Below, piece by piece: positions 48,165 to 59,677 of a DNA stretch of 64,000 nucleotides. The notes beneath the pieces were generated by a model. It ran no database searches. It saw only the letters and a program-made list of their open reading frames with translations, and was not told where the DNA came from. The stretch is from Agroathelia rolfsii. Its lineage: Eukaryota; Basidiomycota; Agaricomycetes; Amylocorticiales; Amylocorticiaceae. Location of the stretch: positions 2,232,001 through 2,296,000 of the forward strand of contig JABRWF010000004.1 of the NCBI GenBank assembly GCA_018343915.1, written 5' to 3'. The first letter of the stretch is position 1; each line of letters begins with the position of its first letter. The position numbers and the translations under genes were made by a program.

Positions 48165-50437
48165 ATGCGATTCAGGGAACGAACACGCATTCAATTTGCT
48201 TCCGAGCATTTTGGTTTGTTACCGTCCTTCGTCATTAGAATTCTTAAGCACTCTATGAACTCTGGGACACTACGCATTCGACTGACCTTCAGCAAATCAC
48301 CCGGCTCGCAAGGAAAACATATATTCACCTCTATTTGGGATAATCTACCCTCTGAGCAGCCCCACTCTACCGTCAGACGCAACGCAACTTTCAATCCACA
48401 CAAGAAAGATTATCGTCTGGGCCCTCTAAGGATCGACTGGGTTGATTTGAAATCACCAATGGAAGCCAGTAGAAATGTTCCTCAAGCAAGAACATCTCAG
48501 GGCAAATTGAGTGAGAGAAAGGGTAAGCAAGCAGAGCTCCTCGTAAAATGCGATTGGTTTACTATGCTCAGTGCTATTAGGTCAGCATATTGCTCGTTTT
48601 GAGAAAATAGCTTCGGGATCGACCAACCTACCTGAGGGCGTGTTGCGCATATTCCGAGAGAGGAGGCTTACACCTTCCTATGGTAACTCTGAGGTTGCAA
48701 CCACGTCGGCAGCCATGCTGCCATCTACAACAACTACCAAGCCAGAAGTTACAATTGGTGTTTTGGCTGTGCCTGCGTATATGACGCCATCGGATTTTCT
48801 TACATTTATCGCTCCTGCTGCTGAAGGGATCACACACTTGCGTATGATTAGGTATTTATAAATATATCCCCTTTCATCGTCTTTTGACTACAAACGTCTG
48901 ATTATTTAAAGAGACTCAGCGCCTAATCGCTCGATGGTGGTTATTCGCTTCACTAAGGAGGAAGACGCCAGCGATTTTATTGAGGCATACAACGGAAAGC
49001 CTTTCAACTCGATGGAAGTGAGCCACCTGTAACTGCATCCTTTTATTTGTCCTTCCTATAACTTCGATTCTTTTATCCAGCCCGAGACATGTCATGTTGT
49101 CAGAGTATCGGCTATTGAAATTGAGGATGACGATACTGCGTCTCAGGCAATTAGCAAGATAGGAGATGCTGCTGATGACACAATATCACCATCCTCTTAT
49201 GAACTTCCTACTTGTCCCGTCTGTCTGGAGCGTATGGATTCCGCAGTCACAGGGCTGATCACCGTCCCATGTTCTCACACTTTTCATTGCATGTGCCTTA
49301 GTAAATGGGGAGACAGTAGGTAAGTATAACCATCACATTTCCATCTTGGTATCCACTCTTATTTTTCTCTTATTTATTACTACTAGATGTCCAGTCTGCC
49401 GTTATTCGCAGAATCATCCTACGGCGAGTACCAGCTCGCGATCGCCCTCCGCCTCATCCTCGCGTGTGCCGGTCTCGACTTCAGCAGCAACGGCCGTCTC
49501 ATCCTCAGCATCTACAGCTTTATCGGCCTGTGTCGACTGCGGATCAACAACAAACCTGTGGATCTGCCTCATCTGCGGTAATATTGGCTGTGGGCGGTAC
49601 GGCCGCGCCCATGCGCACGCGCACTACACACTCACGACGCATCTTTATGCACTTGAGCTCGAAACACAACGTGTATGGGACTATGCTGGGGACGGGTACG
49701 TTCACCGTCTGATCCAGAACAAGGCCGATGGCAAGCTCGTCGAGTTGCCTTCAGCTTCGATGCGGTCCGACGCCATCGTTACTGCCAGCGGCAGCGATAC
49801 GGGTGGCGGACCAGGGCTAGCGGATAGAATACATGCGGAGAAAGTCGAGGCGATTGGGATTGAATATTCATACTTACTTACTTCGCAGCTGGAGTCACAA
49901 AGAGAATATTATGAAGAACGTACGGAGGAGCTGAGAAAGGAGCTGAGTGGTATGTCAGCGTCGCTTGAGCAGCTTCAGCGGGCGATGGAGTCCACTAGGG
50001 CCGAGGCTCAGGAGAGCGTCGAGGCTTTGAGGCGTGAGCAAGCGGAAAGAACTACAAGCTTGGAGAAGGACAAGAACAAGGCGGAGAAGAGGGCTGAGAA
50101 GTTGAGCGATATAGCACGTAGGCTGGAAAAGGAATTGAAGGAAGAAAGGGCGGTGAGCGAGGGGCTGATGAAGAACATGTCAAGACTCAAAGATCGGGTA
50201 GAGCAGGCGGACAAGGCCAAAGACAAGGCCGAGAGGGAGAAGGCCGAGCTAATGCAGAAGGTACACGATTTGGAGGATCAAGTGCGAGATGTGATGTTTT
50301 CTCTGGAAGTGCAGAGCAAAATTGAGAAGGGGGATGGAGATATGACCGAAGCCGTGGGGGGTTCAATCGAGGTGCTATCCCCGCCGCAACCAAGTCCGTC
50401 TTCTTCAACAGCTAAAAAGAAGAAAAGTCGCAAGTGA
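48165..50437 (+). CDS. BRAP2/Etp1-like RING and UBP-finger ubiquitin ligase
   Basis: Exons 48165-48522, 48581-48851, 48912-49017, 49081-49319 and 49387-50437 give 674 residues. Order of domains: a BRAP2-type RNA-recognition-like region (VTIGVLAVPAYMTPSDFLTF to FIEAYNGKPFNS), a RING finger (CPVCLERMD, CSHTFHCMCLSKW, CPVCR), a UBP-type zinc finger (CVDCGSTTNLWICLICG, CGRYGRAHAHAHY) and a coiled coil of about 170 residues rich in Glu, Lys and Arg. Human BRAP2 is a Ras-responsive E3 ligase and yeast Etp1 acts in ethanol tolerance; both are cytoplasmic. The start is uncertain: ATG 48165 is the first in frame, ATG 48255 also fits, and an upstream exon is possible because family members have a longer N-terminus. 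The 3' end faces POL3, 124 bases away. Confidence 0.8.
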
Positions 50438-50561
50438 CAAGGTGTTTAACCATTGTCTTACAGCCATGTTTTCTAATATTGGATGAAACACGTTATATTA
50501 TATACTAAACAAAACATCATGTAGCTTATTATAATCGAATCCATTACAACATATCGTTGAT

Positions 50562-53500
50562 CTACCATGAATCATTGTCGAATCTAGCCAAAATGGCCTC
50601 GGAATCTTCTACGTCCTTTTGTGCTTTCTTTCGCATGTAAAAGATAGGGCAGTCTTTGCTCGTGCACAAAACATCCTGATCAAGATATAAGCTTTGAGAC
50701 AAAAAAAGGCACATGATGTCTCACCTGATGAAGAGAGCCCTGACAACGCTGGCATTGCGTCCACAGCCTTGAGAAGCGGACCTGGAGTTCCGAGGTAGCA
50801 CATGTCTGCTTCTGGTAAAGCTCGCCTATTTTTGGCCTGCAGTTGTTGCATACAGCACCATCTGTCGTAGACGCAATAAGCCATAATATTTCATATTTGA
50901 TGAGAAAAAACACCAACCCTTCACACTGTTATTTGGCCTCAAAGGTGTCTTACATCCCAAGCATGTCACTGTTTTAACGGCAAACTTCATAAGACCTCCA
51001 ACTGTGGGTGTGGCAATCTGTATAGCGCGTGTGTGGGTACCCGATACTACCCATCAATTCCATCAGTTTCCGGGGTGTTCAAGTTCAAAAATAATAATAA
51101 CTTACACAATGAGTTTGCCTTTTCGCCCAGGATAGGCTCAAAGATTCGAAGGAGGGGTTTCGAAAGTTGGTTATCCAAATAGTACTTCGTGTCAATTGGA
51201 ATGTTATTTTCAAGGACATAAAGAGGGTCTTCCGACTTTTCATATGCAGCAGCACCTGACATTTACGGTCACATAAGAATTGTGCTGAGATTCATAGATA
51301 GGTTAAACTGCACCTTTCATGCCCTTGATAATTACATAGGCAACTCGGTCGCCGAGCGCAGGGGCCGAACCTTATTAAGAAATGATGTAAGATCAACTTT
51401 AATACAATGCAATTGCATGTGAAAAGAATTATGCCCGACCTGCATCTCGTTGCTTCATGCGTTCTGCCAATTCGACATGTGCCTGCTTGCCAGCGTAATC
51501 TTTCAAGGTTGAAAAAGACGTCTCGTGAGCTTTGAAATGGGATGGCCTAAACGACATTTGACCTTACCGGATTTGGATAAGGCTTTGGTAATCACAAGCT
51601 GGGACATATCAACCCTGTTTTGCAGCAAATCTGAGATGACATGTTTGGTGTACCTATTCGTATTCATGATAAGCTTGGATTCTCTTGCATAGGCCAAACA
51701 AGAACTCACTCTTCCGCACCCTTGACGTCCCGATCAATAAGCATCTTGTGTAGACAGGTTTCAATGACTGTCGACACAAGACGACAGTTGTCTCTACGAA
51801 CAGTCTTTCCAGGACAATAAATCTCAAGCCGGTTTTCAAAGATAGAATGAAAGTTTACCTCAATACCCTTTGAGTCCATCTTGTCCCACTTCTCTGGCTT
51901 CGTCCAATATAGCCCCGCATACCGCTTCTTGCTAATAAGTAGGTATGGGAAATAGACCTTTTCGAATTCAAGCTTGATAGGCTTGATGAATTGTGCAGAG
52001 ACAAAGTCCGCCGCTTCGGTTCCTATATGCGTACAGACAAGCCAACAGAGAAATAGAAAAGTTTGAAATCATGGAGAGCATGTCGTTTACATCAATTAAC
52101 CACATACCCAAGGCCATCACCTGGTTTAGATCCATAGGCCCAAACCGAACCATAACGGAGTCAGTATCTCCATAAATGACCTTGGCGTCGTGTGTATGTC
52201 CGTTGGCAATACTGTACTCGGCCTCGACAACCGATTTCGTCTTTTCGATCATCTGACGACCGTACGCCGTCACACTGGACGAAATGGCTAAGCAGGGAAG
52301 CTTGCCGATCGTAGCACCCGTGAAGCCGTAAACAGAGTTAGCACTAATCTATGGAGTTTGTTGCAGCTTGAATCAGTATATCTGGCAAGAAATCAGACCA
52401 AAGTTCTAAGACAGACCTTGAGAGCAAGCTGCCGACCATCCAACACTGCGCGCTTGAACGGGTCTGTTTCCTTTTTCAAGTCCGCCTTTGCCCTTTTTCT
52501 TGCTGAAATGAGATCTTCTAGAATAGTTGGTAATAAGCCCTTGCGTCGGTCCTTCTTCGCAAAGAAATCTACAAAGGCAATTCAGAAAATATACATGAAG
52601 GGTTTGGATGTAACTCGTACCATTATTCGGCGTCTGGATATAATCCACGTCCTTCACGAGCTGCAGCCGATCAATGGTAGCCTTATCTAACAGAGTTGTA
52701 TAGCATAGATTATGCGCCATCATGATTGACGGATACAAAGAGCTGAAATCGAGGGTAGCAATCGGGACGTCGTAGTAACCTTTGCTGGGTTCGATAACGG
52801 TAGCACCTTCGTATTGCTCTTCAGAACCTATTCACGCAAGGCAAGCACAGATGCCCAATGAACATGAGCGGGTCTTTGATACTATGTCGGGAGTACAAAC
52901 CTTCGCCCTTGTGAGAGGGAACAAGATAACCATCCTCGTTCGCTTTGCGATACAGCTGCGAGAGTACTTTGATGGATTGTCCACGCGAGAGTAGGAAGTT
53001 GAACGGTACGCCTGTCACACGAGACATCTCGATGTAGTTGACAAAGCACATGAGTTTATCCATGAGCCTTTGTGGCAGATACGAATCCTATGCATAGGGG
53101 GTAATTGATGACCATATTTCACGAGCATAAACGGGAAGTAAGAGACTTACCTTCAAACAGTACACCGCTAGACGCCGCCGGGATTCCGGTGTGCCGTTCT
53201 GCAACTCCGTAATGACGGAATGATGCACATCTTCCTTTTGCTCTCCCAAGAACTGGGCACAGACCGAGTTGAGCGTGTAACTACGAAGCTTGTACTCTCG
53301 CTGCATAAACTGGAGGAGATCCAATTGTATACGGCCTTCAAGCTGCGTTTCCTTTGAGTCACGATTACCATACGCCTTGGAGGAGAAGTGGGTATCTTTT
53401 ATCTGTGTTTTGTGCCCTCCTGTTTTCCCAAATTGTTGAGATCAATTTGCACATATGAAAGACGGAAAAGAGGGGCGAACTCAATCTTCCAAGGTAAGGG

Positions 53501-55249
53501 AATTCGGTAATTTTCAATGCTTTGGCTCTATCCAACAGATAAGGAAAATCAAAGTTGGAAACGTTGTAGCCGATGACCAAGTCAGGGTCAACCTGTTCGA
53601 CAAAGTCGCGCCAGGCCTGGAGCATTTTTCCTTCGTCATCAAAGGACAGGACTTGAGAGCCGACGATATGTGAACATGTATTAAGTGTAAATATGTTACG
53701 GATGAATGGTTTCGTCTCGCCTAGGATAAAGGGTTAAGTAAAATTAATGTGATTGAAGGAAGAGAAGTTAATTATTTACCCTGTTGAGTAACCATGTTGG
53801 CGATCTGAATAACAGGATCGACACCAGGCTCTGGGAAGACGCCCTTCCGGCCAGCACACTCAATATCAAAGCTAAGAATCCGTAATGGTGCGATCCTTTG
53901 CCATTCCCCTTCAGGTGCATGTGAGATGAAATCATCCACTCTGATTATTTTTTAAGCAAAGTGTTTTCTCGGCGCAGGAAAAACATAATACTAACCCCAT
54001 GCTAATTTCGATCTGGCAATGTGACTTTTTTGCAGACGGGGAAATAATCTTGTACTTGCCGGCAGGAACTTCAATCCAATTCATACCAACTACCTGAAAT
54101 TTTGATACGGCCAGGATTGAGATTTTGAGATACCAAACACATCAAGATGTTAATCCCACTCACCTTAGTATCAATCATAAATCGTAAAACATAGGGCATA
54201 TCGCTCTCAAACGTGGTAATAGCGTTTCCAGTTGTGAACAAATCCCGAAAACTACACTCTCCTCGCTCAAAAATGCGTAATTACACATGATTTGTCAGTA
54301 CACAATACCACGGAGGAAATTTGATGATAATTTGTACTCATCTCTAACACGGGGGACTGACTTAGCATCTACGACAGTTATTTTCATGAACGCAACTAAG
54401 TCATCGCCTCTGTATCCCCAGAGACTTTTCTTTTTGGTAAACTCAATCCCTCGGACGCTACCGACGGCATTCTGGGTAATAGACGTCATATCCATCAGGT
54501 TTTGAATCTTCAAATGATTTATTAGTCTATCGTACTGACATTGAGGTAGTCGGCGAATGCGGATAGATCGTCCTCCTGAAAGCCACGGGGAACGGGAACA
54601 TAAAAATATGGAGCAAATTCGATAACATGCGCTAGAACACTGTGCCCTTCCTAAGCATGATACACACGAGATTTAGCAAATGAACATAAGCGAGATGTTA
54701 TGAGCAAACCTCGGTAACACCGAATATGCGCAATCCAATCCCCCCAGGGTTAAAGTCCGAAGATGGCTCAATGTCAATTTGCTGGAAGGCTGTAAGATAT
54801 AGTTTCAACATGAGATGCCGATGTCAATCATGAGTAACGCTTCGTTTAGGCGTACTAATCGTGTCTGTCTTTTCGTCTAGTTTGTGTAGGGGTGGTCTTG
54901 ACCAGCTATCGGCTCCACCCTCAGCATCTAATATGAAAAAAGTTACACCAGACGTTCATTGGTAGGCATGAAGACTATGACACACTTGGTTTGCCATCCT
55001 GGTTCATTTCTTGCAGTTGTTCAAGTTCATCGGCGAAGGACGACTGAGTTTTGGTATCTCTGGATGCTTGAGTGCTTGATAGCTCCAACCTTCTCCTCTT
55101 TGCTACCGGCTCGACGTCTCCATTGCTCTTCCTGTTAACCGTATGCGGATGAGTAATGCCACATTCTGTATCTTGGTGAACAGTGAGGTGAACCTCGCTT
55201 TGGATTCTTGGGAGGAAGACCCATTGGGTTCAGATTTAGACGGATCCAT
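50562..55249 (-). CDS. POL3: DNA polymerase delta catalytic subunit
   Basis: A heavily split gene (about 20 exons) from ATG 55249 ([19 protein letters not shown]) to TAG 50562. An NLS-like AKRRRLEL lies near residue 30. Exonuclease motifs: [20 protein letters not shown] (Exo I), [17 protein letters not shown] (Exo II) and the YCLK segment of Exo III. Polymerase motifs: [20 protein letters not shown] (A) and [14 protein letters not shown] (C, with both catalytic Asp). The C-terminus has CysA (CLGCKTP, CNNC) for zinc and CysB ([20 protein letters not shown]) for the [4Fe-4S] cluster and contact with the B subunit. It is the lagging-strand replicase in the nucleus. Motifs and exonuclease residues appear intact. 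Upstream (55250-55396) only about 150 bases separate the start from a foldback element. Confidence 0.95.
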
Positions 55250-55396
55250 ACTATAGAGTGTGTAGTGGCCAAAGCACAAGGTAGTTAACTAGATATCGAT
55301 ATCCAAGTGCGCGCCAGCGGTGGTTAATTAGCCCAAGCAGACGCGACTGGAATGACGAGACGCGTTGCGTGACAATACACAGTCATGATCACGTTA

Positions 55397-55891
55397 TGCA
55401 CATTGGTATTTTGCAGTATTAGTTAGCGTTTTTACCTCTAAATTTTACCGAGAATTTAACCTGTAGTAAAATCCCGGATAAAGGCTCACTTTTAACAGCA
55501 AGTAAAATTGTGAAATTTATATATGGTTTTATTTTTGGTAAAGACCAAAGGAAAAACGCCGCTTTTACCGGCTGCCTTTACCAAACCTTTTACTTCGGGT
55601 AAAAGCTTGAGTAAAATCAAGCATCACGTGACTACAATCTAGCAGGGAATATAATCACGTGATTACCTTTTTTTACCTGAACTTTTACCCGAAGTAAAAG
55701 GCTCAGTAAAGTCAGCCGGTAAAAGCAGCATTTTTTCTTATGTCTTTACCAGAAGTAAAAGTATAAATAAATTTCATAATTTTACTCACTGTAAAAACTA
55801 AGGCTTTATTTGGGATTTTACTACAGGTTAAGTTCTGAGTAAAATCTAAAGGTAAAAACACTGACTAATACTTCAAAACACCAGTGTGATG
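55397..55891. mobile_element. Foldback element / MITE-like large inverted repeat
   Basis: The left arm (55397-55631) is the imperfect reverse complement of the right arm (55654-55891), centred near 55643. Shared blocks include TTTAACCTGTAGTAAAATCCC versus its complement near 55815-55835, CTTTTACTTCGGGTAAAAG on both sides, and TCACGTGA next to the centre on both sides. GGTAAA/TTTACC recurs many times. TTA flanks both outer ends (55394-55396 and 55892-55894), compatible with the 3-base target duplications of PIF/Harbinger elements, although three bases can match by chance. No coding capacity. It sits between the POL3 promoter and the 3' end of the phosphomannomutase gene. Confidence 0.75.
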
Positions 55892-56114
55892 TTAGTTACG
55901 CCGTCACTCTCCTGCTCTCTTGTTTTTTTATCGACTTGATTCACTGTCAGTTTCTGCCCTGCCTTTAACCAACACCATGAATTCATATCTTAATCGTCCA
56001 AAATTTATACTATATTTCGGGTTTCATACCAAATATACTATTACTACACCAACGGTGCATGCTTCTCTCAAGAAATACATTGAATGTCCTTCATATTCTA
56101 CGAATTCTTTTGGT

Positions 56115-57295
56115 TTACGAGCTCAAGAAGAGTTCCTTTAGTGTTTTCATCGTATCCACTGGGCTAGTAACAGAATGACCAACTGTCCTGGGATCAATGA
56201 AGATCTCATAGTCGTTTCCACCCTGTGAGTAGAAAATCACATTGCTCAGTAGATCGCATCCAAATCATGAGAAAAGTCCAACCTGGTAGGTCTTGTCACC
56301 GAAGAAATGGATCTCCTCAAAATTTTCATCCTCCACGTGCCGGAGTGCATAAGTCTTATCCCAGCCGTTGGGGAAAACGTCGAAAGAAATTTGACCACCG
56401 ATTGAAAAAGTAAGGCCATAATCGGCGAATTTGGTTTTCAGGACGTTGACGAAGGCGGCACGAATTCCATGTTGCTGCATTCAAATATTTGTGAGACATT
56501 TGAAATGGTTAGAGTGAAATGAAAAGAATGAGAGATGATATAAAAGCTTTGTTGCGATGAATACACGCAGATAATCAGTCTAAGATACCTTGTCATACTC
56601 CTGGAAATCGAGCCTTTCTTGGATTCTATGTCACCCATCAGTAAGCCATCTATAGTGTATATAATGGGAGATTAATCACGTTGCGTTACGGCCTATAGGG
56701 CTAACGTTGATCATGCCGTTCCTGAATTCGACAAATGTCCCACTATAACAAGATTCAGCTGAGGCATCGCATGCAAAAGATCAAAGCATGAAAAAGCGTA
56801 CCGTTTGATAGGAATTTCCAGATCCGCAACATAATGGAGAATAAATTTGACGAGAACCTTGTATCTCTCCTCGCCGACATATTTGATGAAAGATGCTGAA
56901 GGGAGAGGTTGGCCCAGTTTGTACGCAGTTAAGCCGTTTTCCGCAAACGCATAGTCGAAGGCTGTCAGAACTGAGAATAAATGCATACGATGAGATAAAG
57001 TACTTCTTCGTGCATACTAATGTACATACCGTTCGTGCCCCCTGTAGATAACTGCTCGGAAATCTTGACAAAGTCGGATCCACCAACGACACCAATGACA
57101 ACCTTCTTTCTGAGTTCTTTCAGCACCTCGATCATTTCTGGGGTGGCTGGCTAGCAATCGATATAATTTCTGTTTAGTACCTTATGAGTAGCCTAAGGCC
57201 TGATCACATACCTGGCGGGCAGGGGTTAGTGTGCCATCGACATCAAACAACACAAGCTTTTTGAAGGGGCGATCTGCAAAGGCTGAAGATACCAT
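56115..57295 (-). CDS. SEC53: Phosphomannomutase, canonical copy
   Basis: Seven exons (57212-57295, 57030-57150, 56802-56970, 56680-56742, 56589-56625, 56283-56474, 56115-56222) give 257 residues, the usual family length. HAD motifs: [15 protein letters not shown] (nucleophile and acid/base Asp), [44 protein letters not shown] (substrate-binding Arg residues), [12 protein letters not shown], and [16 protein letters not shown] (Mg site). It converts mannose-6-phosphate to mannose-1-phosphate in the cytosol for GDP-mannose, needed for N- and O-glycosylation and GPI anchors. Start at 57295 is fixed by [13 protein letters not shown], shared with the second copy. It is the left member of a tandem pair with conserved intron positions. 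Confidence 0.9.
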
Positions 57296-58210
57296 GACTG
57301 GAATATGGCACAAACGAAGACGCGGTCGGGGATGAGAATCAAACCGTGTTAGGCACTGTCAGTGTTACCAGACGACCAGGAGAGCAAGGATATATAACAA
57401 GCGATGGATCACAGGGGTGTTCTTATCCTTATTTAGCCTACTGGTGATGCTGATCTTCTTGACTTGGATGCAACGCTAAAATAACGAGATGCATGCGTGT
57501 TAAAGCGTGTCGCACTGCGTGGCCGCAGTTCCTACCCACGGTTGCGTCTTCGTCGCGCTACTACTCAAGGCTAAAAGCTGCCGCTACGCCTGGCCAGCTG
57601 ACTAGTCTCCCTAGGCAGCCGGCTCCGACTACTCGCTGCGCTCACTTGGATTGGATAAGCAAGTGTAGACCATAACATATCAGCATAGTACTAGTATTAA
57701 CTTCTGGTGCAGGATCAAGCGAGTTTAATTGATCTCATGCATGTACTAGTACATGCATATATAACATACAAACGTACTCATACACTCTCTGTTAGCAATC
57801 ATTTGGTTTTTAAATGGGAATATCGTACTTTGGTCCAGTTTCTCGTGCATAGTCACCCACTATATAGAGCACCCAATGACCTTAAGCCTTGATCTTGAGT
57901 GCATAATTCTCCAGCTTGGCTGCCAGTACTATCATATCTCCCCGTAAACCCCGGTAGAGCTGCTTCATGTTACATGCAAGCCTTATTGCATCTCCGTCGC
58001 GGCATTGATATAGGCCGTTATTAAATAACCATTTTATGAGGGGAGATTTATCACTCCCGAAAAGTTGGTTGCACATTACCTGCATTACACCATGCTGGGT
58101 AATTTTACTGATCGCTAGCATCACTGATGCAGCAATCATTATTCAGAATTTTCCCCTTAAAATTTACAATAGCATCAGATAAGCCTTTTTATATCCCTCA
58201 AATATAAAAT
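57296..58210. other. Intergenic region between the two phosphomannomutase genes
   Basis: 915 bases that should hold the promoter of the left copy and the 3' end of the right copy. A minus-strand open frame of 85 codons (57882-58139) has no recognised family. A perfect 22-base palindrome lies at 57737-57758. No RNA gene seen. Confidence 0.4.
57737..57758. repeat. Perfect 22-base palindrome
   Basis: Two copies of the half-site ATGCATGTACT meet head to head around a central CTAG (57746-57749). A perfect dyad of this length could bind a dimeric protein or form a small cruciform, but it may be incidental. Confidence 0.6.
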
Positions 58211-59374
58211 TTATGAGCTTAGGAAGGTTTCCTTGAGTATTTCCATTGTATGTGTGGGGTTTCTAACGGAGTGACCGATTGTCCTCGAATCCATGAAGAT
58301 CTCGTAATCGTTGCCGCCCTATGTGTTGGCAAAAGGAATACTTATCAGGTGTCGGTCCCATTTTAACTTTAGAAGACGAACCTGGTGGGTTTTGTCTCCG
58401 AAGAAATGAATCTCTTCAAAGTTTTCATCTTCTACGTGTCGAAGCGCATAAGTCTTGTCCCAGCCGTTAGGGAAGACATCAAAGGAGATTTGACCACCGA
58501 TAGCAAAAGTCAGGCCATAATCGGAAAATTTGGACCTGAGGACGTCGACAAAAGCAGCACGAACGCCGTGTTCCTATTCATGAGATATCATGAGTGGTGG
58601 GAGATGTGAAATAGTAAGGTTTAGTTAGATGAATATATGTAGATGATTGATCGAGGATACCTTGTCATACGCATTGAAGTCAAGCCTTTCCTGGATACTA
58701 TATTATCCTCTAGTTAGCTGTACATTATGCATGTGAAGTAGCTTTAATCACGTTGCATTACGACCAATGGGGCTGACATTGATCATTCCGTTACGAAACT
58801 CAACAAACGTTCCTCTATGAAACAATGAAAAGAAGGTATAGTTTATAGAAATGATAAAAGCATACCGCTTTATAGGGATGTCGAGATCCGCGATATAATG
58901 AAGGATAAACTTGACAAGGATTTTGTATCTCTCCTCGCCGACATAGTTGATAAAGGACGCGGATGGGAGAGGCTGACCAAGCTTATACGCAGTCAAGCCG
59001 TTCTCCCCAAATACATAGTCAAAGGCTTCTACCGCTAGATATCAAAAGATCCATCGTAAGAGTTATGGATGGTGTGTTTGTTTCTAGATTGCTGCCGCTG
59101 ACCATACCTTTCGCCTCGGGTGTAGATAATTGTTCAGAGATCTTGACAAAATCAGATCCACCAACAACACCGATGACGACCTTCTTCCTGAGCTCTTTTA
59201 GGAGCGCGACCATTTCAGGAGTGACCAGCTGGTATTTGATACATGACTATGAGCATTCTGTAATGAGTGGACTGGAGCATGCTTGCATACCCGACGAGGA
59301 AGAGTCAGCGTGTCGTCGACATCGAATAGCAGGAGTTTTTTGAGAGGGCGATCTGCAAAGGCCGAGGACACCAT
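58211..59374 (-). CDS. Phosphomannomutase-like paralog with altered motif I
   Basis: A second phosphomannomutase gene with the same exon layout, starting [13 protein letters not shown] at 59374 and ending LKETFLSS at 58211. Retained motifs: [72 protein letters not shown]. The nucleophile loop differs: [12 protein letters not shown] instead of [12 protein letters not shown], so the Gly after the second Asp is Asp while the Arg is kept. Both catalytic Asp residues remain, so activity is possible; D-x-D-D-T is found in other HAD enzymes. No stops or frameshifts were seen. It may be a redundant enzyme, a paralog with changed specificity, or early decay. Its start faces VMS1 303 bases away. Confidence 0.8.
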
Positions 59375-59677
59375 GATTAGTGTATGGGTGGTAAGATGTG
59401 GTCGAGAGAGCGGGCGTTATAGTAACTTCATGTTACTAGCGTGTCTTGTAATGAGCGTGTACTAATGATAGTAATCAGCTTTGCATCATCTTATCTTTTT
59501 ACTTCTGATCCAGTGTTACGGTGACGCAACATCCATTCTGGCAAGCTCCGTCAGGCTGGCACTGCACGGCGCCGCATAGTACCAGTGACTCACATATACT
59601 CACACCTCATACCGATTTTTATTTGCTTCGTATAGAATCAACTAGCAGAACTATTTCCCTAGAAAAAAGCACTCAAG
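59375..59677. promoter_or_regulatory. Divergent promoter region, PMM paralog / VMS1
   Basis: 303 bases between two divergent starts. AT-rich core, no clear TATA box or operator. It probably drives both genes. Confidence 0.45.
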
